DNA of 37,002 nt from Balneolaceae bacterium (GTDB lineage Bacteria; Bacteroidota; Rhodothermia; Balneolales; Balneolaceae). The DNA lies in contig PWWL01000330.1 in the NCBI GenBank assembly GCA_003561515.1, forward strand, positions 1-37,002, read 5' to 3'. Below, piece after piece: positions 17,073-26,300 of the stretch. Numbering within the stretch: the stretch's first letter is position 1; the number at the start of each line of letters is the position of its first letter. The position numbers were made by a program, and so were the translations under genes. The notes under the pieces are model-generated. The model searched no databases and had not been told where the DNA came from. It saw nothing but the letters and a program-made list of their open reading frames with translations.

Positions 17073-17624
17073 GCTTACTTAATCGTTTAAGAACCCTACT
17101 TAAAAATGTAAAATATTTTCAACGAAACACTTACATGCATGCAAATTGTGGATCTCTTTTTAGGCTAATTTAATGCAAAAAATTTTCACATGCTTGAGAA
17201 AATTGTTTTTCACCAATTCATGCCAGCTCTGACTTCGAGAACGAATTGTCAAAACAATACGAAAAAACACGCTTTAGAGGAGGATTAAAAGGCTTTCTTT
17301 GGATAATGCCGTGAATGGGCAGTCAGTTTTGCGGGAAAGCGGTTGATAACGCCTTGGTGAAATAATTTCTGGTAGATAATTTCATGCAGAAAAAAAATCC
17401 CATAAATATGAAAAAAAGTTGCAGTTATATGAATGAATATTTAAAATTAAAGAAGCGGTTCCAGAAGGCCGCCTGCTACGTGCTGTATCGGGATTAGAGA
17501 AAGAGTCAGGGTAATGCACATTTGGCAGCGGGTATTCCTGCACACCGCAAATCGAAGGGATGAAGATCATTGTGATTTTAATCTCAACCAACCTTTATTT
17601 GATTTTAAAATAAACCCTGCCAGC
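17073..17624. promoter_or_regulatory. Divergent regulatory region between lacI and the glucan operon
   Basis: This AT-rich 552-bp stretch has no gene. Apart from the CG-centred palindrome at 17078 it contains TTACATGCATGCAA (17131-17144, 12 of 14 symmetric) and a 24-bp near-palindrome at 17181-17204 with arms AATTTTC and GAAAATT around CACATGCTTGA (20 of 24 symmetric). Both share the hexamer ACATGC. They are candidate activator or repressor sites for the rightward operon. A clear promoter could not be picked. The open frame starting at 17514 is read here as leader, because the signal peptide begins only at 17625. Confidence 0.45.
17078..17091. promoter_or_regulatory. Candidate LacI-family operator
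   Basis: CTTAATCGTTTAAG is a 14-bp near-palindrome (12 of 14 positions symmetric) with the central CG typical of LacI-family operators. It lies 6 bp upstream of the lacI-type start codon, overlapping its leader. Assigned by symmetry and position only. Confidence 0.5.
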
Positions 17625-18605
17625 ATGAAACTAAAGAAACTACTTTCTTGTCTCCTGAGCATCAGTTTACTTACAGCAATATCTGTAAATGCTCAATCGC
17701 AACAAATTGAGCTTCAGGAGAGCGAAGACGGATGGCGTCTTCTTGTTGACGACGAGCCGATGATAATAAATGGTATGAACTGGGATTATTTCCCGATTGG
17801 TACCAACTATATGTACAGTCTCTGGAATGAATCTCCTGAGTTTATACGCGAGGCGCTCGATTACGAGATGGGCCTGCTACAGAATATGGGCGTAAACGCG
17901 ATCCGGGTGTATACCGGGATTTCACGAGAATGGATTGAGTACATTTACGATAACTTCGGTATTTACACCATGCTCAATCACTCTTTTGGAAGGTACGGTG
18001 TCGATCTCGATGGTGTGTGGATGGCCAATACGGAATATTCAGATCCAAGGGTTCAGGAACTTCTGTTACGAGAAGTAAATGAATTGGTAGAGGAATTCGA
18101 TGGCACAAGAGGTTTGCTGCTCTACCTGCTTGGAAACGAGAATAATTACGGCCTCTTTTGGGGCGGCGCCGAGACCGAAGACATTCCTGTAGTAGACAGG
18201 CAGTCAACAATACGGGCGCGTTCCATGTATGAGCTTTTCAATGAAGCCGCCGTGTCGATGAAAAACATCAGCGACGATATTCCGATTGCAATATGTAATG
18301 GTGACTTATTGTTTATGGATTTAGTTGTAGAGCTGGCACCCGACATAGACATTTTCGGCATTAACGTTTACAGGGGAGAAACATTTACCGATCTCTTCGA
18401 CAGGGTTGCAAACGAGTATGGCAAACCAGTATTGCTTACAGAGTTTGGTTCTGATGCTTTTAATGCACGAACCAATCAGGAAGATCAGCGTATGCAGGCA
18501 CACTACAAGCGTTTGAACTGGAAAGACATTTATTCTCACGCTGCCGGTTTGGGTCGTGCGCAAAATTCTATTGGAGGTTTTACCTTCCAGTTCAGCGATG
18601 GATAG
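17625..18605 (+). CDS. Clan GH-A glycosidase domain, 5' part of a glycosidase-beta-barrel fusion cut by an internal TAG
   Basis: The start at 17625 gives a clean signal peptide (residues 1-23, ending VNA-Q). Residues 30-326 form a TIM-barrel glycosidase related to GH2/GH5/GH72-type clan GH-A enzymes: NGMNWDYFPIG, NAIRVYTGI, LNHSFGRYG, the acid/base motif LLGNENN with Glu172, INVYRG, and the nucleophile motif LLTEFGSDAF with Glu273. The frame stops at TAG (18603-18605) right after FQFSDG, but the sequence goes on in the same frame as WKYGQTVDLDV, the natural continuation of this fold. A TGG codon there would read FQFSDGWWKYGQ, so a single G-to-A change is the simplest explanation. Beta-1,3-glucan is the likely substrate from context. 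The exact GH family is not certain. Confidence 0.8.
   Translation: MKLKKLLSCLLSISLLTAISVNAQSQQIELQESEDGWRLLVDDEPMIINGMNWDYFPIGTNYMYSLWNESPEFIREALDYEMGLLQNMGVNAIRVYTGISREWIEYIYDNFGIYTMLNHSFGRYGVDLDGVWMANTEYSDPRVQELLLREVNELVEEFDGTRGLLLYLLGNENNYGLFWGGAETEDIPVVDRQSTIRARSMYELFNEAAVSMKNISDDIPIAICNGDLLFMDLVVELAPDIDIFGINVYRGETFTDLFDRVANEYGKPVLLTEFGSDAFNARTNQEDQRMQAHYKRLNWKDIYSHAAGLGRAQNSIGGFTFQFSDG
18603..18605 (+). other. In-frame TAG interrupting the glycosidase-barrel fusion
   Basis: This is the only stop in a frame that is otherwise open from 17625 to 20768, 1048 codons. TAG serves as the ordinary stop for the dehydrogenase (2739), the MNT gene and the third GH17 gene (31266) in this window, so a genome-wide reassignment is unlikely. 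Confidence 0.9.
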
Positions 18606-20768
18606 TGGAAATATGGACAGACCGTTGATCTGGACGTTCACAATACCGAGGCCTCCTGGGCGAACGCCGGTTATCAGTGGGATTATGTTGAAGGCGAAAA
18701 TAATATGAATGAAGAGTGGTTTGGAATTACCGCTAAAGGGCCAACCACGCTGGATGGGTTCTACGAATTATTCCCGCGAGCTGCTTATTACGTGATTAAG
18801 GAAGCGCACGAATTCAATCCCTATGCACCGGGAACAAACTTGTCTGATCTTGAGCGTCATTTCGACGGCATTTCTATCACCGGCGCAATGTTACAGGCCA
18901 GGGGCGATAAGGCAGCTCTTCAAACTGAACGCCTGAGCAGAATCAGGCTAAGCAGGCTCACTACCGAGTTCACAACATTCAGCACAGGCGGAAGCAAGTT
19001 AACCACTCCGGATGAGAATGACCCAAACGTACGGCAGTTTCCCAACAAGCAGGGATTTGATCACATGCAGTCTATTTACGTTGGCGTAGAAGCGGAGCCT
19101 TCGGCGAATGTAAGAGCCAATGTAGAGTTCAATATTCTCGGCAACGTAGCCCAAAATCCGATAGATGAAATATTCTATGAGAACAGGGGAAGGCCGGTAG
19201 AAGTAATGGGTGTATTCGGGGAGGAAACGATAGCATCTAACAATCGTATACAGCTTTACAGGGCCAGCTATGAATGGAATACACGCTGGTTCAATCTTGA
19301 AGGATTCTATCGTACAGGTCACTACCATTGGGCTTATGAGGGCGATTTTTTCAATCTTTATCCGGAAGCTAACTATGGTCCTCAGATAGACATTTACAAC
19401 GGTGTCGCACCCTTTGGATTCGAAGCCGAATTCAAGCGTGAGCTATCCGGTTTGAAAATGGCCTTTGGCCCAGAGTTGTGGTGGGGTGCCAATCCGGCTG
19501 TATTGCTTAAATACACGAGAAATATCGGCAACACAACCTTTACCGGTGTGTATCACGAGGATCTTGAAAGACAGGCCGAAACAATATCTTCTTTTGCAGT
19601 TCCACAGCCACAAACCAGGCGCGTAACACTTCATGCCAACAGGGAGTTTGGTAACTTCGAAATCGATTTGGGTGGTATTTGGGGCGGTCGTCCACTGGTA
19701 GGCCGTGAGTTTCAGATTTATCGCGAGTATGCCGACGGCGACTTCGATATTTTTGTTGACGAAATCAAGCCGGAAGATAACTGGGGAGGTAAGATCAAGC
19801 TTTCCTACATGGGCGGTAACTTTAACTGGTATGCACAATCTGCTCTTATGGGGCTTGTTGCATCAGGCGGAGCCGACCAGACAATTACATTTACCGGCTG
19901 GCGTCTGAAAGACAGCGGCAGCGGCAACCAATTTCATGTTCTTTCCGGATTTACGGTTCAGATGGGTCAATTCCAATTTGCGCCCAACTTCCTTTACCAG
20001 GAGCCAATTGAAGGCCCGATCCCGTCAGGTGTGGATGCGCCAGGAAGGCCACGTAACATTTTAGATGATCCGTTTGTGGTAAGAGGCAACCGTGAGACGA
20101 TAGCAGGTGAGCTTTTAATTACTTACGATCCAACGCCCGAAACATGGATGTATGCCTGGGACAGCGACAGAATTGAGGATGCCGCCTTTGCATTGAGTGC
20201 CGGATTCGTGTACCGTCATCACCCAACCACTCAGGATGCTGCGGTAGGTATTTTACCTGACGGAAGAAGCGCATTTCCTTTTGACGGTGCTCCTCCCGCA
20301 CGGGATCTTTGGGAAGTGCATGCGAGAGTTGTGTCGAAGCCAACAAGTAATTTTGGTATTATAGCCAATATTTATGGTGGCGAAGCCGAGGCCAACGGCA
20401 GCGATGACAGGCTCATAAACAGGTACGGTTCCGAAATTCGAATGGTTTACAACAATCTCATGCTCAATTCTTTCGTGAGAGTAAACGATTGGGGAGCATA
20501 CGATTATCACCGTGATTTCAACCTGACATTTCCTTTTCAGTTGATGGCCGATTTCTCGATGACATTAGGCTCACCCGATTGGATGATGGAACCAAGAACC
20601 CGTATTGGAGTGCGGGGCACGTACCGTACACTTAATGAATTTTCGCCGCGATTTGCTCCTGCAGCAGCGTTGGATGTAAATGGTGAAATTCTGCCCGACC
20701 CTGACCTCTCCGGTTTTAGCAACGGAAGCGAGTGGGAGTTCAGAACCTACATCCAGATTAATATTTAA
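18606..20768 (+). CDS. Outer-membrane beta-barrel domain, 3' part of the glycosidase-barrel fusion
   Basis: This is read in the same frame directly after the TAG. The first internal ATG is at 18705, so a gene caller would start there, giving 687 residues without any signal peptide. Residues just after the stop finish the glycosidase domain (through LFPRAAYYVIKEAHEFNPY). From about DGISITGAMLQARGDKA onward the protein is a long series of amphipathic beta strands with many aromatic residues and short turns, such as NIEFNILGN-like, FNLEGFYRTGHYHW, KIKLSYMGGNFNWYAQ and EIRMVYNNLMLNSFVRV. It ends in a strand EWEFRTYIQINI, as porin-like barrels do. I infer a substrate channel or enzyme anchor. Without readthrough this half would lack an export signal. 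It ends 23 bp before the next gene. Confidence 0.72.
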   Translation, partial: WKYGQTVDLDVHNTEASWANAGYQWDYVEGENNMNEEWFGITAKGPTTLDGFYELFPRAAYYVIKEAHEFNPYAPGTNLSDLERHFDGISITGAMLQARGDKAALQTERLSRIRLSRLTTEFTTFSTGGSKLTTPDENDPNVRQFPNKQGFDHMQSIYVGVEAEPSANVRANVEFNILGNVAQNPIDEIFYENRGRPVEVMGVFGEETIASNNRIQLYRASYEWNTRWFNLEGFYRTGHYHWAYEGDFFNLYPEANYGPQIDIYNGVAPFGFEAEFKRELSGLKMAFGPELWWGANPAVLLKYTRNIGNTTFTGVYHEDLERQAETISSFAVPQPQTRRVTLHANREFGNFEIDLGGIWGGRPLVGREFQIYREYADGDFDIFVDEIKPEDNWGGKIKLSYMGGNFNWYAQSALMGLVASGGADQTITFTGWRLKDSGSGNQFHVLSGFTVQMGQFQFAPNFLYQEPIEGPIPSGVDAPGRPRNILDDPFVVRGNRETIAGELLITYDPTPETWMYAWDSDRIEDAAFALSAGFVYRHHPTTQDAAVGILPDGRSAFPFDGAPPARDLWEVHARVVSKPTSNFGIIANIYGGEAEANGSDDRLINRYGSEIRMVYNNLMLNSFVRVNDWGAYDYHRDFNLTFPFQLMADFSMTLGSPDWMMEPRTRIGVRGTYRTLNEFSPRFAPAAALDVNGEILPDPDLSGFSNGSEWEFRTYIQINI

Positions 20769-20791
20769 CGATTTAAATTACGGCAAGTAAC

Positions 20792-22192
20792 ATGAACGAA
20801 AATATCTTAAATAACACCAAACGTACGATACTGGCAAGCGTGTTGCTCATGTTCATTGCAGCAGGTTGTGAACGCTCAGTAGATGGATTGTCGGAACCGG
20901 ACTTTCCCGCAAACCCAGAGGTATTCATTGATGGTTTCAGCCCCGGGCTCAATTATCTTCCTTACGAAGATTCAAGAGCGGATGCTTTCACCGTTGATAA
21001 CCAAACATTCTTTGGCATCAGAGGTGCTTCAATGCGGTTTGATGTGCCTAATTTTGGAGATCCGGGGGGTGCTTTTGCAGGTGCCATATTCAGGGATGAA
21101 AATGGTGGAAGAAACCTTACATCATTTAATGCCCTTACATTTTATGCCAAGGCATCAAATGCAGCTACATTAGGAAATATCGGATTTGGACAGGACTTTC
21201 TCGGGAATCAGTACGAAGTTTCTATCGATGGATTGAGACTGACGACCAACTGGAGGAAATATGTTATTCCTGTGCCCGATCCATCTTTCCTTACCGCGCA
21301 TCAAGGGCTGCTATGGTATGCCGCCGGTCCTGAGGACGGAGATGGTTTTACCTTTTGGTTGGACGAAGTGCAGTACGAAAGTCTCGAATTGGCTCAGCCA
21401 CGGCCATCAATTATGGGCGGCGAGCAAAGCCCACAAACTATTTTTGTTGGTGCTAGCACCGCTGTAACAGGTCTTTCGTATACGGCAAATCTGCCTGACG
21501 GCCGGGATGTAACCGTAAATGCCGCTCCTGCATATTTCACATTTAATTCATCAAATACTAGTGTTGCCACGGTAGATGAAAATGGGCGTGTGTCAGTAGT
21601 TGGACAGGGTACAGCTCAAATCACGGCTTCTGTTGGTGGGGTTAACGCAAGCGGTGCATTGCTAATTAATTCACTTGGAGCTTTCCAGCCCGCACCAACT
21701 CCAACGGATGATCCTGCCGATGTAATTTCTATCTTCAGTGATGCTTACGAAAACGCTCCTGTAGATTTTTACAATGGCTTTTACGCACCGTTCCAAACCA
21801 CTACATCCAATGACTTTGAAATAAACGGAAATAATATTTTGGGTTATGAAAACTTCAACTTTGTTGGAATTGAGTTTAATCAAAATGTACCAACCATTGA
21901 TGGCAGTGAGATGACTCACCTGCGAATGGACGTTTTCTTCCCTGATGATATACCGCCAAATTCAGCGCTGGGCATTAGGATAGTGAACGATCTCGGGGGT
22001 AACGAGACATCGGTACGCACGGTAATCTCGCCACAGAATGGTCTGGTTTCGGGTGAGTGGATCAGTGTTGATTTCGATATCACAGGATTAGCAGACAGGT
22101 CACAACTCGGCCAAATCATACTGGATTCAGATTCCGGACCGGGACTGCAGGGATCCACTCTGTACGTTGATAATATTTACTTACGCAGATAA
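20792..22192 (+). CDS. Surface lipoprotein with carbohydrate-binding-like domains and a Big_2 domain
   Basis: The signal peptide ends in the lipobox IAAGC (Cys26). The 466-residue protein then has an N-terminal beta-sandwich (about 45-205, ending DGFTFWLDEVQYE, a common closing strand of galactose-binding-type carbohydrate modules). A bacterial Ig-like Big_2 domain follows (about 210-293, with TVDENGRVSVVGQGTAQITAS). The C-terminal module runs from about 310 to 466, starting SIFSDAYENAPVDFYNGFYA and ending STLYVDNIYLRR, like the binding modules attached to GH16 laminarinases. No catalytic motif is seen. It most likely captures glucan on the cell surface, taking the place of SusD/SGBP proteins. 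It lies in one operon with the fusion gene and is followed by a strong terminator. Confidence 0.8.
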   Translation: MNENILNNTKRTILASVLLMFIAAGCERSVDGLSEPDFPANPEVFIDGFSPGLNYLPYEDSRADAFTVDNQTFFGIRGASMRFDVPNFGDPGGAFAGAIFRDENGGRNLTSFNALTFYAKASNAATLGNIGFGQDFLGNQYEVSIDGLRLTTNWRKYVIPVPDPSFLTAHQGLLWYAAGPEDGDGFTFWLDEVQYESLELAQPRPSIMGGEQSPQTIFVGASTAVTGLSYTANLPDGRDVTVNAAPAYFTFNSSNTSVATVDENGRVSVVGQGTAQITASVGGVNASGALLINSLGAFQPAPTPTDDPADVISIFSDAYENAPVDFYNGFYAPFQTTTSNDFEINGNNILGYENFNFVGIEFNQNVPTIDGSEMTHLRMDVFFPDDIPPNSALGIRIVNDLGGNETSVRTVISPQNGLVSGEWISVDFDITGLADRSQLGQIILDSDSGPGLQGSTLYVDNIYLRR

Positions 22193-22199
22193 GATAAAA

Positions 22200-22234
22200 A
22201 CCGATCCTCATTTCAATAATGGGGGTCGGTTTTC
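22200..22234 (+). terminator. Rho-independent terminator (possible attenuator within the locus)
   Basis: A 13-bp stem (22200-22212 with 22218-22230, two G-U pairs) and 5-base loop are flanked by an A-run upstream and TTTT downstream. It lies 8 bp after the lipoprotein gene and 32 bp before the GH16 gene, so the downstream genes need readthrough or their own promoter. Confidence 0.85.
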
Positions 22235-22266
22235 ACTATATTGTTTCCAAAAATAGATTTTCCTAA

Positions 22267-23103
22267 ATGAGAGTTGCTCTAATCATTCCACTATTGTTTG
22301 GTGTCATAACATTTATTTCGTCGGGTTGTGCTACAAACAATGAACCAGAAGCAGTCAGTGAATTCAGCGAGCTCATATGGCAGGATGAATTTGACACAGA
22401 TGGACCTGTAGACCCTGATCGCTGGACATTTGATTTAGGCACTGGTGAAGCAATCGGCTTGCCGGGGTGGGGCAACAATGAACTGCAATATTACACCGAC
22501 AGGCCCGAAAATGTACGTGTGGAAGATGGAATGCTTCACATTACGGCGAGGCAGGAGACGATTGAGAACTCTTCTTACACATCGGCAAGAATACTGACAA
22601 GAGGGTTGTTTGAAACTACCTTTGGGCGGTTTGAGGCCAGTATTAAGCTGCCTTTCGGCCAGGGGATATGGCCGGCATTTTGGCTTCTTGGTGACGATTC
22701 GGGAGGAACGGTGATATGGCCGCAGATTGGTGAAATCGATATTATGGAATATCGGGGGCAAGAACCGCGGGTAATTCATGGAAGTGTACATGGGCCGGGT
22801 TATTCAGCCGGCGCTGCAATTACGGCAAGATATACACTGCCGCAGGGTAGATTTGATACTGACTTCTACATCTTCGCGATAGAGTGGAAGCCCAATTCCA
22901 TAAAGTTTTTTGTAAATGATATCATGTACAATGAGATCACCCCGGACGATGTGACCGGAGAATGGGTTTTCAACGATAATACTTTTCACATCATTTTGAA
23001 CGTAGCGGTTGGAGGAACGTTTGTTGGTCCGGTATCGCCGCAAACACCATTTCCACAAACCATGCAAGTGGAATATGTACGGGTTTACGGCTGGGATGGC
23101 TGA
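22267..23103 (+). CDS. GH16 endo-beta-1,3-glucanase (laminarinase) lipoprotein
   Basis: This 278-residue protein has a lipoprotein signal with lipobox ISSGC (Cys21) and a single GH16 catalytic domain. LIWQDEFDTDGPVDPDRWTFD starts the beta-jelly roll, and WGNNELQYYT and FGRFEASIKLPFGQGIWPAFWLL line the cleft. The catalytic motif GEIDIMEY gives nucleophile Glu156, helper Asp158 and acid/base Glu161. The extra Met in E-I-D-I-M-E is the laminarinase-type spacing, as opposed to the E-I-D-I-E of lichenases. It probably cuts laminarin at the surface into oligosaccharides. There is no attached binding module. That job may fall to the lipoprotein at 20792. Confidence 0.95.
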   Translation: MRVALIIPLLFGVITFISSGCATNNEPEAVSEFSELIWQDEFDTDGPVDPDRWTFDLGTGEAIGLPGWGNNELQYYTDRPENVRVEDGMLHITARQETIENSSYTSARILTRGLFETTFGRFEASIKLPFGQGIWPAFWLLGDDSGGTVIWPQIGEIDIMEYRGQEPRVIHGSVHGPGYSAGAAITARYTLPQGRFDTDFYIFAIEWKPNSIKFFVNDIMYNEITPDDVTGEWVFNDNTFHIILNVAVGGTFVGPVSPQTPFPQTMQVEYVRVYGWDG

Positions 23104-23161
23104 GCACCATAGACCTTTCTTTTTATAGTTCTAAAACATATTAATTAAAGTACTAACTAGC

Positions 23162-23392
23162 GTGTCAATTAGCTTCGAAAGTGTTAATAACGAGTCCTGG
23201 TTTAAAATTTCAGACCATGATAAGCTTCGTCCTTTTTTCATGAGCATTGTCAGTGATTCTAATCACTGGCTGTTCATCTCAAGTAATGGGGGCCTCAGTG
23301 CGGGGCGAAAAAATCCTGAGTATGCGCTCTTTCCCTACTACACAGACGATAAACTCACAGAGCTTGCCCACACACCGGCAGCAAAACAGTGA
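23162..23392 (+). CDS. 5' fragment of the beta-1,3-glucan phosphorylase gene (frameshifted)
   Basis: This 76-codon frame starts at GTG 23162 and has no ribosome site. It encodes the N-terminal segment of the phosphorylase: SISFESVNNESWFKISDH, MSIVSDSNHWLFISSNGGLSAGRKNPEYALFPYYTDDK. It ends at TGA 23390 after AAKQ, while the remaining protein continues in the -1 frame from 23389. Adding one A to the run GCAAAACAG would give AAKTVIHVKVDGK and join the two frames into a protein of about 1139 residues. No in-frame ATG exists upstream (a stop lies at 23132), so GTG is the only plausible start. Confidence 0.75.
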   Translation: MSISFESVNNESWFKISDHDKLRPFFMSIVSDSNHWLFISSNGGLSAGRKNPEYALFPYYTDDKLTELAHTPAAKQ

Positions 23393-26300
23393 TTCACGTA
23401 AAGGTTGATGGAAAAGATCACGTCTGGGAGCCATTCAGTGAGTTCTTTGCCGGCCAATATCAAACTACGCGGAATCTTTACAAAAACCGGCTGGGCAACA
23501 AAATCATGTTTGAAGAGATTAATCATGATCTCGGGCTCACCTATCGCTACCAGTGGAATTCCAGCAATCTGTATGGTTTTGTTAGAAAGTCTGAGCTTAT
23601 GAATCACTCGGGCAGCGAACTTCGGATTTCGATATTAGACGGGATCCAAAACATATTGCCTTACGGGGTTGAGCCAGATATGCAGACACAGACAAGTAAC
23701 CTGGTGGATGCATATAAGAAAAATGAGCTTGTACCGGAATCAGGACTTGGAATCTATGCACTTAGCGCAATCATCGTAGACAAAGCGGAACCAAGCGAGG
23801 CGCTGAAAGCCAATGTAGCATGGTCGCTGGGTCTCGATAACCCTGACTATCTGATATCCTCACAGCAGATTGAAAAATTCAGGAAAAAAGAGCCTATCGA
23901 GCAGAAGGATGTCGTAAAAGGAGAGAAGGGAGCCTATTTTTTGCAGGCGGATTTCAATCTCTCCACAGATAGCAATAAATCATGGAAAATTATTGCGAAC
24001 GTCAATCAGAACCATCCTCAAATCATAGAGCTCACGCACAGTATCAAAACTGACAACGATCTTGAGGCAAAAATTGAAGAAGACATTGAAAACGGTTCTG
24101 AAAAGCTTAGGGAGTTAATTGCCGGCGCCGATGGCATGCGTTTAACTTCAGATCCGCTCAAGGATGCACGCCATTTATCTAATGTGCTGTTCAACATTAT
24201 GCGCGGCGGTATCTTTGATAACAACTACCAAATTGAGAAGCACGACCTGTCATCCTATCTGGAAAATGCCAACAAGGAGGTGTATACCCGAAATCGCGAG
24301 TTCATAGACGCGCTGGATGAGGTTTTCGATCGACATGAACTGATCTCGAAACTTGAGGACAGCAGCTACCACGATCTGGTGAGGCTTTGCACAGAGTATC
24401 TTCCGCTGAAGTTCAGCCGAAGGCATGGTGACCCGAGCCGGCCATGGAATTATTTCACCATCAATACCCAGAGCGAAATTGACGGTTCTAAAATTCTCGA
24501 CTACGAAGGAAACTGGAGAGATCTGTTCCAAAATTGGGAAGCTTTGGCGCACTCATATCCCGGTTTTATAGACGGCATGATTTTTAAGTTTCTGAACACC
24601 TCTACTTTTGATGGATACAATCCATACCGCGTAACCAAGGGTGGATTTGATTGGGAAACGATTGAACCTGATAACCCATGGTCTTACATCGGGTACTGGG
24701 GTGACCATCAAATCATTTATCTGTTAAAGCTCCTCGAGTTTTATCAAATGCACGATCCGAACGCGATTGTGGATCTTTTTGGGAAAGATCTTTTTGTTTA
24801 CGCGAATGTACCCTATCGAATAAAACCTTACGAGGCTATCGCAACCGATCCAAAGAATACGATCGATTTCGATGAAGAAAGTGATCGTGCCATCCGGAAT
24901 CGCGTAGCCCAAAAAGGGGCAGACGGTGCCTTGCTCGAGAATCAGCAAGGAACAATACACAGGGTGAACTTCCTTGAAAAAATTCTTGCCACCACGCTTG
25001 CAAAAATTTCAAATTTCATTCCGGAGGCGGGAATTTGGATGAACACGCAGCGTCCCGAATGGAATGATGCGAATAACGCATTGGTGGGCAACGGTGTGTC
25101 TATGGTTACTCTCTATTATCTCCGAAGATTCCTGAAATTTTTTGAGGGGCTGCTTGAGGGTACTGACGCAGATGAAGCTATGATCTCCGAAGAGCTTCAT
25201 GAACTATTTACCGACTTGCAGGAGAGTATGGCTAGTCATAAAAATCTGCTTGAGGGCAGCTTTAGCGATGAAGACCGAAAGCGGATCACCGACTTATTAG
25301 GCCAGGCAGGCAGCAAGTACAGAATACAGGTCTACGATCACGGTTTCAGCGGAAAGAAAACCGTGCTGAAACTGGACGAATTTTCAGCTTTTATCGAAAC
25401 AGCACTGGCGTTCATGGAGCAGTCGATTGAGGCCAACAGGAGGGACGACGGACTCTACCACTCATACAACATTATGAGCATGGAGGAGGACGGCATTACG
25501 GTCTCTTACTTAAGCGAAATGCTTGAGGGACAGGTGGCGATACTCAGTTCAGGATATCTTGACACGGATGAGGCAGTGAGCGTGCTTGATGCTTTGCGAA
25601 ACAGCTCTCTGTACAGGGAAGATCAGAACAGCTATATCCTTTATCCGAACAAAGAGCTGCCTCGATTTCTTGATAAAAATCATATTTCAAAAGAGTCTGT
25701 CCAAAAGTCGGCGCTGCTTAAAAAGCTTGCTGATGATGGAAACAGACAGATAATCGCAGAAGATCTTCACGGTGAGTATCACTTTAACGGTAACTTCAGA
25801 AATGCGGGAGATGTTAAAGCAGCTCTTGCAAAGCTGAAGGGAAGCAGATATGAGGATCTTGCAGAACAGGATGGAAAGAATGTCTTGAAGATTTTTGAAC
25901 AGGTCTTTAATCATAAGGCTTTCACAGGCAGATCAGGCACCTTTTTTGCGTATGAAGGACTTGGTTCCATCTACTGGCACATGGTTTCCAAGCTATATCT
26001 GGCAGCTGCAGAAGTTACCTATGAAGCGATGAACAGTAGTGATGCCTCAGAAGAAGCTCGCAGGGAATTGCTTAACCACTTTTATGAAATAGGTGATGGT
26101 ATTGGAATCCACAAATCACCGGAGGTTCATGGAGCATTTCCCACAGACGCATACTCACACACTCCGGCTCATCGCGGCGCCCAGCAGCCGGGCATGACCG
26201 GGCAGGTGAAGGAGGACATCCTCGCATCACTGTACGAACTTGGAGTGATCGTCGAAAACGGTGTGCTTGTGTTCAATCCCGTAATGCTGCGAAAATCCAG

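Noticed and set aside
17514-17624. Upstream ATG for the glycosidase-barrel gene
   Set aside because: It would place 37 polar residues before a standard signal peptide that begins at 17625.
18603-18605. TAG recoded as pyrrolysine or another amino acid genome-wide
   Set aside because: TAG ends other normal-length genes in the window (2739-2741, the MNT gene, 31266-31268).
18705-20768. Barrel part as an independent gene starting at ATG 18705
   Set aside because: No ribosome site or signal peptide, and the 33 codons before it are in frame and continue the glycosidase domain.
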